Shown here: piece by piece, positions 50,363 to 58,473 of the stretch | How positions within the stretch are numbered: the first letter of the stretch is position 1 | Layout: every line of letters starts with the position of its first letter | Assembly (NCBI GenBank): GCA_963739095.1 | Contig: CAVTZF010000001.1 | Location: forward strand, 186,001 to 250,000 | Origin: JACVRW01 sp963739095 | GTDB taxonomy: Bacteria > Actinomycetota > Thermoleophilia > Solirubrobacterales > Thermoleophilaceae | DNA length: 64,000 nucleotides | Direction of reading: 5' to 3' | Position numbers and translations under genes: made by a program | Notes under the pieces: generated by a model | Told to the model about the DNA's origin: nothing | Database searches by the model: none | What the model saw: only the letters and a program-made list of their open reading frames with translations

Positions 50363-51796
50363 GTGACCGAGCCGGGCGTTCGCTCCGCACCGCCGCCTCG
50401 GACCATCCTCGCGACGGTCGCCAGTGCGGCGCTGGCCTACTCCTTCATGCAGACGCTGGTGCTGCCGGCGCTGCCCGCCTTCGAGAGCGACCTCGACGCC
50501 ACACCCACCGCGGCCGCCTGGATCGTCTCCGGGTTCTTCCTGTCGTCCTCGATCAACATCCCGATCTTCGGGCGGCTCGGGGACTCGCTCGGCAAGGTGC
50601 GCGTGCTGACGATCGTGTTGATCGTGCTCGCCGTCGCCACCGTTGGGGCGGCGCTGGCGCCGAGCCTCGAGGTGCTGATCTTCTTCCGCGTGCTCCAGGG
50701 TGTGGCCGGCTCGGTCTTCCCACTCAGCTTCGGGATCGTCCGTGACGAGCTGCCGACCGAGCGCGTGGGCTTCGGGATCGGCGTGGTGAGCGCGATCTTC
50801 GGCATAGGGAGCGGCTTCGGCTACGTCGCCAGCGGGATCGTGCTCGAGCTGCTCAGCTGGCGCTGGCTGTTCGTGTTCGCGCTCGTGCCGGTGCTGATCG
50901 CCATCGCGCTCGTGCCGCGCCTGCCCGAGTCGCGCGAGCTCGCGCCGGGGCGGCCCGACTGGCTCGGCGGCCTGCTGCTCTCGCTCAGCCTGCTTGCGCT
51001 GCTCGTCGGGCTGACGGAGGGCAAGAACTGGGGCTGGACGAGCCCCGCGGTACTGGGCCTGTTCGCCGCCGGGCTGTTGTTCCTGGTGATCTGGACCGCC
51101 GTCGAGCGGCGGATCAGATACCCGATGGTCGACCTCGACGTGTTCGCGCGTCCCGCGATCGCGCTGCTCAGCGTGTGCACGTTCTTGATCGGCTACGCGA
51201 TGTTCGCGGTCTACTCGATCATGCCCGCCTTCGTGTCGGCCGACCCGGCGGAGACCGGCTACGGCTTCAGCGCCTCGCCCATCGAGATCGGCCTGTTCCT
51301 GCTGCCGGTTGCCGTGGCGATGCTCGTGAGCGGGCCGCCCGCCGGCGGCGCGCGGCGGATCGCGCCGGTCAACGTCCTGCGGCTGGGCATCGTCGCGTTG
51401 ACGGTCTCGCTCGCGCTGATCGCCTTCGCCCACGACGATCGAGCCCTGCTGTACGTGTGGCTCGCGCTGCTCGGCATCGGCACGGGCGTGACGCTCGCCG
51501 TGCTCGGGCGTCTGGCCGTGGAGGCGGTGCGCCCCGATCAGACCGGCATCGCGGGCGGAATCAACACGCTCATGCGCACCGTCGGCGGCGCCGTCGCAGC
51601 GCAGGCGAGCGCCGTCATCACGGCCGGCTTCCTGCTGTCCGACGGCACGCGCGCCGAGAAGGGCTTCGTGATCGCGTTCGTGGTGGCCGCCGTCGCAGGG
51701 CTGGCGGCGCTCGTCGCGTCGATCCCGCTCGCTCGCGCGCAGGTCGGCCTCACGCCCGCTTTTGCGCAGTACCAACCGACCAACCGTTTGCCTTAG
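50363..51796 (+). CDS. MFS transporter, DHA2 (EmrB/QacA)-like
   Basis: A multi-pass membrane protein of about 477 residues with 12 to 14 hydrophobic helices. The MFS motif A region reads GRLGDSLGKVRVL and motif C lies in the GIGSGFGYVASGIV helix. The start is taken as GTG at 50363; upstream codons in frame overlap the operator. DHA2 transporters are proton-driven exporters of drugs or metabolites. Here it may export the substrate or a toxic intermediate, or import an acid; its presence in the regulon supports a link. The next operator copy lies in its last codons. Confidence 0.9.
   Translation: MTEPGVRSAPPPRTILATVASAALAYSFMQTLVLPALPAFESDLDATPTAAAWIVSGFFLSSSINIPIFGRLGDSLGKVRVLTIVLIVLAVATVGAALAPSLEVLIFFRVLQGVAGSVFPLSFGIVRDELPTERVGFGIGVVSAIFGIGSGFGYVASGIVLELLSWRWLFVFALVPVLIAIALVPRLPESRELAPGRPDWLGGLLLSLSLLALLVGLTEGKNWGWTSPAVLGLFAAGLLFLVIWTAVERRIRYPMVDLDVFARPAIALLSVCTFLIGYAMFAVYSIMPAFVSADPAETGYGFSASPIEIGLFLLPVAVAMLVSGPPAGGARRIAPVNVLRLGIVALTVSLALIAFAHDDRALLYVWLALLGIGTGVTLAVLGRLAVEAVRPDQTGIAGGINTLMRTVGGAVAAQASAVITAGFLLSDGTRAEKGFVIAFVVAAVAGLAALVASIPLARAQVGLTPAFAQYQPTNRLP
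51779..51792. promoter_or_regulatory. TetR-type operator copy 14, in the transporter 3' end
   Basis: ACCAACCGTTTGCC keeps eight of ten fixed positions. It overlaps the last codons of the MFS gene, 39 bases before the LLM ATG; TAGACT follows as a possible -10. Confidence 0.68.
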
Positions 51797-51830
51797 ACTG
51801 GCGCCAGCTCTGCGACCTGAGGAGAGGTGC

Positions 51831-52871
51831 ATGAAATTCGGTCTGCTGTTCCGCGTCCAGGATCCGCCGAATGCCGAGAACATCGTGGGCCGCTGGCAGG
51901 AGGCGCTCGAGACGGCGAAGGTGGCCGAGGAGTCGGGCTTCGACGGCGTCTTCCTGCCCGAGCACCACATGATGCCCGACGCCTACCTGCCCTCTCAGTG
52001 GCCGGTGCTCGGCGCGCTGGCCGCGATCACCGACCGGCTCGAGATCGGCACCACCGTCCATCTCCTTCCGTTCGAGCACCCGATCCACACGGCCGAGCAC
52101 GGCGCAATGGTCGACGTCCTCTCGAACGGCCGACTGCGGCTCGGCGTCGGCATGGCGAACTTCCCGGAGGAGTTCGACCTGTTCGGGCTCGAGCACAAGC
52201 GCCAGGTCTCGCGCTTCGAGGAGGGCATCGAGATCGTGCAGCGAGCCTGGGCCGGCGAGCAGCTCGACTTCGAGGGCAAGCACTTCAAGGTCAAGGGCCA
52301 GATCACCCCGAAGCCGGTGGGCGCAGAGCTCTGGATCGGCGCGATGTCCGAGCCGGGCGTGCGCCGCGCCGCGCGCTTCGGCACCCGCTGGCCGACGGAC
52401 CCGCTGCACAACCTCGACGTCATGAAGTACTGGGCCGACCTCTACCGCGAGGCTGGGATCGAGTACGGGACCTCCGACAAGCTGGGCGTGGTGCTGCTGC
52501 GCGACGGCTGGGTGGCGGACTCGCTCGAGGAGGTCGAGAAGACCTGGTGGCCGTGCATCCGCAGCGAGCACTGGTTCTACTTCGAGCGCGTCCCGCGCTG
52601 GGTGGCCGATCGCGAGCCGTTCATCGCCGACATCAAGTCGGAGGACGACTTCAAGTTCGAGCAGCACCACATCGACCGGCTGATCGTCGGCAGCCCCGAG
52701 GACTGCATCGAGAAGATCCGCAAGTTCCAGGAGGTGCTCGACCCCGACTACCTGGTCCTCTCCTTCCGTGTCGCGCTCGGCCCGAGCTTCGAGGAGGAGC
52801 TCGAGTGCGTGCGCCGCTTCGGACAGGATGTGATTCCGGCCTTCAAGCCGGTCGCGACCACCGGTGGGTAG
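51831..52871 (+). CDS. LLM flavin/F420-dependent oxidoreductase
   Basis: A 346-residue LLM enzyme with a strong gaggagag site ahead of the ATG. Segments: MKFGLLFRVQDPP, FDGVFLPEHHMMPDAYLP near residue 40, LEIGTTVHLLPFEHPIHTAE near 68, GRLRLGVGMANFPEEFDLFG near 101 and LWIGAMSEPGVRRAARFG near 165. The EHH motif and DGVF strand are typical. It differs from the 13998/45132 pair in the middle. It overlaps the next gene by eight bases, so two different LLM enzymes are made together. Confidence 0.9.
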   Translation: MKFGLLFRVQDPPNAENIVGRWQEALETAKVAEESGFDGVFLPEHHMMPDAYLPSQWPVLGALAAITDRLEIGTTVHLLPFEHPIHTAEHGAMVDVLSNGRLRLGVGMANFPEEFDLFGLEHKRQVSRFEEGIEIVQRAWAGEQLDFEGKHFKVKGQITPKPVGAELWIGAMSEPGVRRAARFGTRWPTDPLHNLDVMKYWADLYREAGIEYGTSDKLGVVLLRDGWVADSLEEVEKTWWPCIRSEHWFYFERVPRWVADREPFIADIKSEDDFKFEQHHIDRLIVGSPEDCIEKIRKFQEVLDPDYLVLSFRVALGPSFEEELECVRRFGQDVIPAFKPVATTGG

Positions 52872-53823
52872 GCCCGCGGCCGCGGCGGACCCGGCCGGGG
52901 CGGCGCCCGCCCCGCGGCTCAGCGTGCGGGTCGGGGTCGGTTGGAACCCCTTCGCGGGTGATGGGCTCGGCGACGGCCGCTTCTGGGAGGCGGTCGAGGC
53001 GATGGAGGAGGTCGGCTACGACTCCGTCTGGCTGGCAGACACCGCCGCGCTGCCCGGTGCCGCGCCGCTGCCGCTGCTCGCCGCCGTCGCGGCGCGCACC
53101 GAGCGGCTCAAGCTCGGCATCGGCGTGCTGGTGCTGCCGCCGCGCAATCCGGTGCTGCTCGCGCGCGAGCTCGCCACGGTCGACGTGATCTCCGGTGGCC
53201 GCCTGCTCCCGGCCGGGGGGCTCGGCATCAACATCCCGGCCGAGCTGGAGGCGATGGGGGTGCGGCGCGAGGACCGCGTCGGCAGGCTCGAGGAGTCGGT
53301 CCAGATCGTCAAGGCGCTCTGGCCGGGCGAGCCCGTGACGATGCGCGGGCGCCACTGGTCGCTCACCGACGTGCGGCTCGAGCCGCGCCCGGTCCGCCGC
53401 AAGCTCGAGTTCTGGCTCGGCGGCTCGGCGCCGCCGGCGCTGCGCCGGGTGGGGCGGATCGCCGACGGCTGGCTCACCTCGTTCGTCGGCCCGGACGAGT
53501 TCGCGGGCATGGCCGACGTGATCCGCGCGAGCGCCGCCGAGGCGGGCCGCTCGATCGACGAGGACCACTACGGCGCCACGGTCTTCGCCGCGCCGAGCGA
53601 GGACCAGCTGCCGGCCGCCGCGCGCCGGCTGCTCGGGCGCCGTCCCGAGCTGGCGCGCGAGGACCACATCGCCTACGGCACCGGCGAGCTGCGCCGGCTG
53701 CTCGAGCGCTTCCGTGCCGCCGGGGCGACGAAGTTCGTGGCGATACCGATCGCAGACGAGACCGTGCCCTGGTTGCGCGAGATGTACGCCGAGGCGATCG
53801 GGCCCTTCGAGGCGACGGCGTGA
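52864..53823 (+). CDS. LLM F420-dependent oxidoreductase
   Basis: A 319-residue LLM protein from a GTG that overlaps the previous gene. It has an extra Pro/Ala-rich leader, then RVGVGWNPFAGDGLGDGRFW, YDSVWLADTAALPGAAPLPL, LGIGVLVLPPRNPVLLARE and GLGINIPAELEAMGV, followed by WLGGSAPPALRRVGRIADGW. The pattern resembles the F420 LLM group with 5,10-methylene-H4MPT reductase-like folds. It is more distant from the other five. Its last codons overlap the next gene's GTG. Confidence 0.87.
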   Translation: MGRPAAAADPAGAAPAPRLSVRVGVGWNPFAGDGLGDGRFWEAVEAMEEVGYDSVWLADTAALPGAAPLPLLAAVAARTERLKLGIGVLVLPPRNPVLLARELATVDVISGGRLLPAGGLGINIPAELEAMGVRREDRVGRLEESVQIVKALWPGEPVTMRGRHWSLTDVRLEPRPVRRKLEFWLGGSAPPALRRVGRIADGWLTSFVGPDEFAGMADVIRASAAEAGRSIDEDHYGATVFAAPSEDQLPAAARRLLGRRPELAREDHIAYGTGELRRLLERFRAAGATKFVAIPIADETVPWLREMYAEAIGPFEATA

Positions 53824-54983
53824 GCATGGCGGGCGACGTCGACGTCGAGCGCACCAACGAGCTGATCAAGCTCTTCGGCGAGCACCAGTACGCGGACATG
53901 CGCGTCGAGCGGCGTGAGGCGATGCGCTCGGTCCTCTTCGACCTTCCGCGCCGCTCACCGCTCGGCTGGCAGTGCCTCTACGAGCACGCGCCGGCGTTCC
54001 TGCGCGAGGTGTCCGAGCAGGCGACGCCGGAGCAGATCGGCGCCGGCATGCGCACGGTCGGGTCGCGCCCGTATGCGCTGCAGCCGTTCATCTTCGTCTG
54101 CAGCTACCTGGGGGCGCGTCAGATGCGGATGCTCGAGCTCGGCCTCTCGCAGGGCCAGCCGTTCGCCGAGGAACGCCCGGCGGACCTCGCGTTCATCATG
54201 GACTTCTGGGCCCGCCTGATGGGCGCCTACCGCTCCGACGACGCGTTGCTACCGCGCCAGGCGGGCGGCAGCCTCCCGATCCTCGACGGCGATGCGATCG
54301 CCGAGCTGAGCGAGCGTGCGCGCCCCGCCTCCGAGGACGACCGCACGGCGATCCGGCGCATGGCGGCCACGCTCGAGCTGTTGAACTTCATCCTCCACGG
54401 CGAGCAGCGCGACGGCATCTTCGGCCACGGGCCGTACGACCTGGGCGGCGGCTCCGTGCTGCTCGGCAAGGAGTTCAACGACCTGCGCAACGACTACATG
54501 CCCTGGGCGCTCACGGAGACGCGCGTGCCGCTCGCGAACGTCGCCGTGATCCAGGTGGCGCACGACGTCGAGGTCAGCTGCGACATGTTCGGCTCGATGA
54601 CGATCCATCCGCACGAGATCGACGACCGCCTCGAGCGGATCGTCGTGCTCACGAACGAGGGCGGCAGCCTGCGCGAGCTCGACATGGACGAGGTCGTCGC
54701 CGTCCAGCACGCGGCCGCCGACGCGCAGGAGGAGCTCTTCCTGAAGGCGGTCGAGTGGGATGACCGCTACAAGATCGTCTACGGCGCGCCGATGTTCGCG
54801 AACCACCTCAAGCCGTTTCTCGACGCGGCGGACCTTGGTGACGATGCCGCCCAGCGGCTGATGGACGCCTGCCAGGGCACGGCGGACCGCATGGTGGACG
54901 ACATGCTCGAGGTCGAGCTGCCGCCGATCTGGGGCCACATGGCCAAGCCGCAGGGCGACTTCTACTGGCCGCTGTCGGCCTGA
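53820..54983 (+). CDS. Unrecognised conserved-looking protein
   Basis: A 387-residue protein from a GTG overlapping the LLM stop (GTGA); an ATG two codons later is also possible. I do not recognise a family. It is rich in acidic and Arg residues, with no signal peptide or membrane helices. Notable pieces are a Trp-rich middle, RNDYMPWALTETRVPLANVA near residue 223, IHPHEIDDRLERIVVLTNEG near 261, and a PPIWGHMAKPQGDFYWPLSA end. It sits with two LLM enzymes and ends inside the 3' end of the convergent ligase gene, overlapping it by 22 bases. It may be a substrate-handling or partner protein for the LLM enzymes. Confidence 0.7.
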   Translation: MSMAGDVDVERTNELIKLFGEHQYADMRVERREAMRSVLFDLPRRSPLGWQCLYEHAPAFLREVSEQATPEQIGAGMRTVGSRPYALQPFIFVCSYLGARQMRMLELGLSQGQPFAEERPADLAFIMDFWARLMGAYRSDDALLPRQAGGSLPILDGDAIAELSERARPASEDDRTAIRRMAATLELLNFILHGEQRDGIFGHGPYDLGGGSVLLGKEFNDLRNDYMPWALTETRVPLANVAVIQVAHDVEVSCDMFGSMTIHPHEIDDRLERIVVLTNEGGSLRELDMDEVVAVQHAAADAQEELFLKAVEWDDRYKIVYGAPMFANHLKPFLDAADLGDDAAQRLMDACQGTADRMVDDMLEVELPPIWGHMAKPQGDFYWPLSA

Positions 54984-57073
54984 AGCAGCAGGGCGTCGAC
55001 AGCCGTCGCGCCCTGCCCGCGCGGGTGCACGAGCAGCGGGTTGACCTCGATCGCGTCGAGCCGCTCGCCCGCGGCGAGCGCGACGGCGGCCACGCCCTCG
55101 ATCGCCGTGACGGCGGCGTCGAGGTCGGCCTCGGGCGCCCCGCGGTAGCCGCGCAGCAGCGGCGTCACGGGCAGCTCGTCGAGCATCGCGCGCGCCTCGC
55201 CGGCCCGTAGCGGCAGCATCCGTCGCGACACCTGGGGGAGCAGCTCGGCGAGCAGCCCGCCCGCGCCCACCACGAGTACCGGGCCGAGCACCGGATCACG
55301 ACGCGCCCCGATGATCAGCTCGATCCCCTCGGGCGCCATCGCCTGGACGACCGATCCCTCGGGATCGGCGCCCGCGGCCCGCGCGGCCTCGACCACGCGC
55401 TCGTGCGCGGCCGCCACGGCGTCCGCGCCCGACACGCCGACGACCACCGCGCCGGCCTCGCTCTTGTGCGGTAGATCGCGCGCAGAGGCCTTGACGACGA
55501 ACGGGCCGTCGCCGGGCTCTCCGGCGGCGCTGCGCGCCTCATCGGCGCTGCGGCAGAGCACGGTGCGTGCCGTCGGCACGCCGGCCGCCGCGAGCAGCGC
55601 GAGCGCCTCGGCCTCGGTCGAGGCGGCCTCAGCCGGCAGCTCGAGCGCGAGCGGCTGCTGCTCGAGCTCGTCCGGCGCCGGGCTGCCGACCGCCGCTCGC
55701 GCCGCCAGCGCGCGCATGCAGCGCGCCGCGTCCTCGAACACGGCCAGGCCGGCCTCGCTCAAGCGCCGGCGCGCGGGCAGGCTCATCTCGCCGGCGGTCC
55801 AGAGTACGGCGAGGTTGGTGGCGTCGGCGCCGAGCACCAGGTCGGCGAGCCGGTCCGAGTCCTCGGGCCTGTGCACGGTCAGGACGAGCACGGCGGTGCC
55901 GAACTCCTCGGCCTCCGTGAACGCGCGCAGCGACTCCTGGAAGATCTCAGGCTTCTCCGAGAACATTCCGCTCATGTCGACCGGGTTCGAGAGCGCGGCG
56001 AAGTCCGGCACGACGGCGGCGAGCCGCTCGCGCGTCTCGGGGCGCAGGTCGGGCAGCTCGAGGCCCGCGCGCTCGGCGGCCTCGGTCGAGATCACGCCGG
56101 CGCCACCCGAGGTCGTGAGGATGCCGACTCCGCGGCTCGAGGACGGTCCCAGCCGCTCGAGCGCGACGCACGCATCGATCAGGTCGTCGAAGCCGTAGAC
56201 GCGGACGGCGCCGTGCCGGGCGAGGAATGCGTCGACCACGTCGTCCTCGGTGGCGAGCGCTCCGGTGTGTGCGGCGCTCGCGCGCGCCGCGGCGGCGGTT
56301 GCGCCCGCCTTGAGCACCACCACCGGCTTGCCGACCGCGCGCAGCGCGTCGAGGCCGCCGGCGAACGTGTCCGGGTCGCGGATGCCCTCGAGGAAGATGC
56401 CGACCACCTTCGTGGGCTCGTGCTCGGCGAGCCACCAGAGCAGCTCGCCGACCTTCAGGTCGGCCTCGTTGCCGGTACATACGGCCACGCTGAGGCCGGC
56501 GCCGGCGTCCTGGGAGCGCTCAACGAGCAGGCCCGCCACACCGCCCGACTGAGCGAGCAGCGAGATCCCGCCGCTCGCGAACGACGGCCGGAAGCCGACC
56601 CCGGACGCGATTACGCAGGTCGAGTCGGCTCTGTTGATGAGACCGGGGCTGTTGGGGCCGACCACGCGCAGGCCGGTGCGGCGCGCGAGCTCGGTGATCC
56701 GGCGCTCCTCCTCGGCGCCCTCTTCGCCGACCTCCGAGAAACCGGACGAGAAGATCACCGCCCCGCCGACGCCTGCCTCCGCGCACTCCTCGATGCCGGT
56801 GAGGACCTTGCTCTGGGGAAGCGAGATGACGGCGAGATCGATCGGCTCGTCGGCCGCCGCGGCGGCGATGCTCGGCGCGCAGGGCAGGCCGTCGATGACG
56901 TCGCGGGCCGGGTTGACCGGCACGATCCGCCCCTCGAAGCCATGGCGCTGGAGGCCGGTGATGAAACGGCTGGAGAGCGCGCCGGGACGCGAAGACGCAC
57001 CGAGCACGGCGACCGATCTCGGTCGCAGGACCCGGTCGAGGCCGGCCACCTGGCTGGGAGCCTCGGCGCTCAC
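54962..57073 (-). CDS. ADP-forming acyl-CoA synthetase (acetate--CoA ligase family)
   Basis: A 703-residue fused enzyme. The CoA-binding domain opens at SVAVLGASSRPGALSSRF near residue 19, the succinyl-CoA-ligase-like domain follows with SLLAQSGGVAG near 170, and the phospho-His loop lies in AAHTGALATEDDVVDAF near 268. An ATP-grasp domain follows from about 475 (GPFVVKASARDLPHKSEAGA) to the end. It makes an acyl-CoA from an acid plus ATP giving ADP and phosphate, or runs in reverse to save ATP. GTG start. It may recover energy from the pathway's acyl-CoA products. It is a single-gene unit with its own operator. Confidence 0.92.
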   Translation of the reverse strand: MSAEAPSQVAGLDRVLRPRSVAVLGASSRPGALSSRFITGLQRHGFEGRIVPVNPARDVIDGLPCAPSIAAAAADEPIDLAVISLPQSKVLTGIEECAEAGVGGAVIFSSGFSEVGEEGAEEERRITELARRTGLRVVGPNSPGLINRADSTCVIASGVGFRPSFASGGISLLAQSGGVAGLLVERSQDAGAGLSVAVCTGNEADLKVGELLWWLAEHEPTKVVGIFLEGIRDPDTFAGGLDALRAVGKPVVVLKAGATAAAARASAAHTGALATEDDVVDAFLARHGAVRVYGFDDLIDACVALERLGPSSSRGVGILTTSGGAGVISTEAAERAGLELPDLRPETRERLAAVVPDFAALSNPVDMSGMFSEKPEIFQESLRAFTEAEEFGTAVLVLTVHRPEDSDRLADLVLGADATNLAVLWTAGEMSLPARRRLSEAGLAVFEDAARCMRALAARAAVGSPAPDELEQQPLALELPAEAASTEAEALALLAAAGVPTARTVLCRSADEARSAAGEPGDGPFVVKASARDLPHKSEAGAVVVGVSGADAVAAAHERVVEAARAAGADPEGSVVQAMAPEGIELIIGARRDPVLGPVLVVGAGGLLAELLPQVSRRMLPLRAGEARAMLDELPVTPLLRGYRGAPEADLDAAVTAIEGVAAVALAAGERLDAIEVNPLLVHPRGQGATAVDALLLQADSGQ

Positions 57074-57094
57074 GCGAATCAGCCTAGTCCATCA

Positions 57095-57108
57095 GACGAA
57101 CGATTGGT
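57095..57108. promoter_or_regulatory. TetR-type operator copy 15
   Basis: GACGAACGATTGGT keeps eight of ten fixed positions, mismatches at the first two. It lies between the end of the SnoaL-like gene and the ADP-forming ligase start (minus strand), 22 bases from that start. Confidence 0.68.
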
Positions 57109-57112
57109 TGGT

Positions 57113-57658
57113 TTAGGAACCGTCCTCGGCGGCTTCTGCCTCGCTGCGCTCCCGCTCGCGCCAGGCACGGTAGCTCGGCAGCTCCTCCGGCAGCGGGCCG
57201 CGGCCCGTGTAGCCGCTCGGCCACCCGGCGGGCTCCTGGACCATCGGGTTGCGCTCGCGCTCGACGCCGTACCAGAGCAGGTGGCGGCGGTCGCGGAAGA
57301 GCCAGCGACCGTCGCGGCGCACGTAGCGGTCCTGATAGAGGATGAGCTGGTCGACGAACTCCTCGCCGAAGTCGAGCGCCGCCCAGCAGTAGACCGTGCC
57401 GCTCGCCTCGTCGGGCCCCGCCAGGTCGACGATGTGGTTGCCGACGAAGTGGATCGTCGCGCCCTTGCGGAACCAGCGGGCGGCGTTGCTGCGGACGGTG
57501 TGGATGTCGATCACCGGCGGACTCGCCGGCTCGTTCGTCTCGGCCCACAGCGACAGCAGCAGCTCCATGTCGCGCGAGTCCTGGGCGAAGGCGTAGCGAT
57601 AGACGAGCTGCCGGATCTCGTGGACGGCCCAGAGGCGGTCGAAGCCCTCGTCGCCCAT
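57113..57658 (-). CDS. SnoaL/NTF2-like protein
   Basis: A 181-residue NTF2-fold protein starting MGDEGFDRLWAVHEIRQ. It aligns with the 40799 protein end to end: VYRYAFAQDSRDM, IDIHTVRSN, NHIVDLAG, DRYVRRDGRWLFRDRRHLLW and GRGPLPEELPSYR. The start chosen is two bases after the upstream SDR stop; an earlier in-frame start lies in the SDR gene. It is the last gene of the MaoC/SDR/P450/SDR operon. A role as a dehydratase or isomerase for the P450 product is possible. No catalytic set is certain. Confidence 0.8.
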   Translation of the reverse strand: MGDEGFDRLWAVHEIRQLVYRYAFAQDSRDMELLLSLWAETNEPASPPVIDIHTVRSNAARWFRKGATIHFVGNHIVDLAGPDEASGTVYCWAALDFGEEFVDQLILYQDRYVRRDGRWLFRDRRHLLWYGVERERNPMVQEPAGWPSGYTGRGPLPEELPSYRAWRERERSEAEAAEDGS

Positions 57659-57660
57659 CG

Positions 57661-58473
57661 TCAGTCGTAGCGCCGGTCCTGGAGGCCGGCGGCCAGGACG
57701 CCGGCGTCGACCTGGATGTCGCTGCCCGTGCACATCGCGGCGAGGTCACTTGCGCAGAACAGCGCCACGCGCGCTAGCTGGTCGGGCTCGCGCTCGCCCG
57801 CCAGCGGGTGGAAGTCGGGGGCCTCGTTCGTGCTCACCTGCGCGCCGATCTCCGCGCGCGCCTCGGCGAGCCCCTCGGTCGGGAACGAGCTTGGGGACAG
57901 CGACATCACACGCACCCGGTGCGGGCCGAGCTCCACCGCGAAGCTCTTGGTGAGACCGCGCACGCCGTGCTTCGAGCTCACGTAGTGGGCGAGACCCGGG
58001 CCGTAGCCGCGATGCCCCGCGGTGGAGGCCATGTTGAGGATCACGCCGCCGGCCCCGCGCTCGACCATCCGCCTGCCCGCCGCGCGGCAGCCGAAGAAGC
58101 TGGCGCGCAGGTTCAGGTCGAGCACGAAGTCCCACTCCTCGTCGGTCATCCTCACGGCGGGGCTGCGTGGGAAGACGCCGGCGTTGTTGACCCAGATGTC
58201 GATCGCGCCCAGCTCGGCGACCGCGCGGTCGGCGACCGCCTCCACCTGTGCCGAGTCCCGGACGTCGGCGCCCATGCCGGTCGCCGTCACGCCGTGTTCG
58301 GCGGCGAGCCGAGCCGCGGCATCGCTGGCGGGGGATTCCTCGAGGTCGGCGAGCAGCAGGCCGGCGCCCGCCTCGGCGAAGCGCTGCGCGATCGCGTAGC
58401 CGAGACCGCGCGCTCCGCCGGTGATCACGGCGGCTCGCCCCTCGAGCGACACGAGCTCGGCGAGAGGGATCAC
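57661..58473 (-). CDS. Short-chain dehydrogenase/reductase
   Basis: A 270-residue SDR from a GTG overlapping the P450 stop (GTGA). TGGARGLGYA, NNAGVFPR, Ser in NMASTAGHRG and YVSSKHG are all intact. The segment between cofactor and catalytic motifs (FCASDLAAMCTGSDIQVDAG at the end) is like glucose/alcohol dehydrogenase-type SDRs. It probably oxidises the alcohol made by the co-encoded P450. It is the fourth gene of a five-gene coupled operon. Confidence 0.9.
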   Translation of the reverse strand: MIPLAELVSLEGRAAVITGGARGLGYAIAQRFAEAGAGLLLADLEESPASDAAARLAAEHGVTATGMGADVRDSAQVEAVADRAVAELGAIDIWVNNAGVFPRSPAVRMTDEEWDFVLDLNLRASFFGCRAAGRRMVERGAGGVILNMASTAGHRGYGPGLAHYVSSKHGVRGLTKSFAVELGPHRVRVMSLSPSSFPTEGLAEARAEIGAQVSTNEAPDFHPLAGEREPDQLARVALFCASDLAAMCTGSDIQVDAGVLAAGLQDRRYD

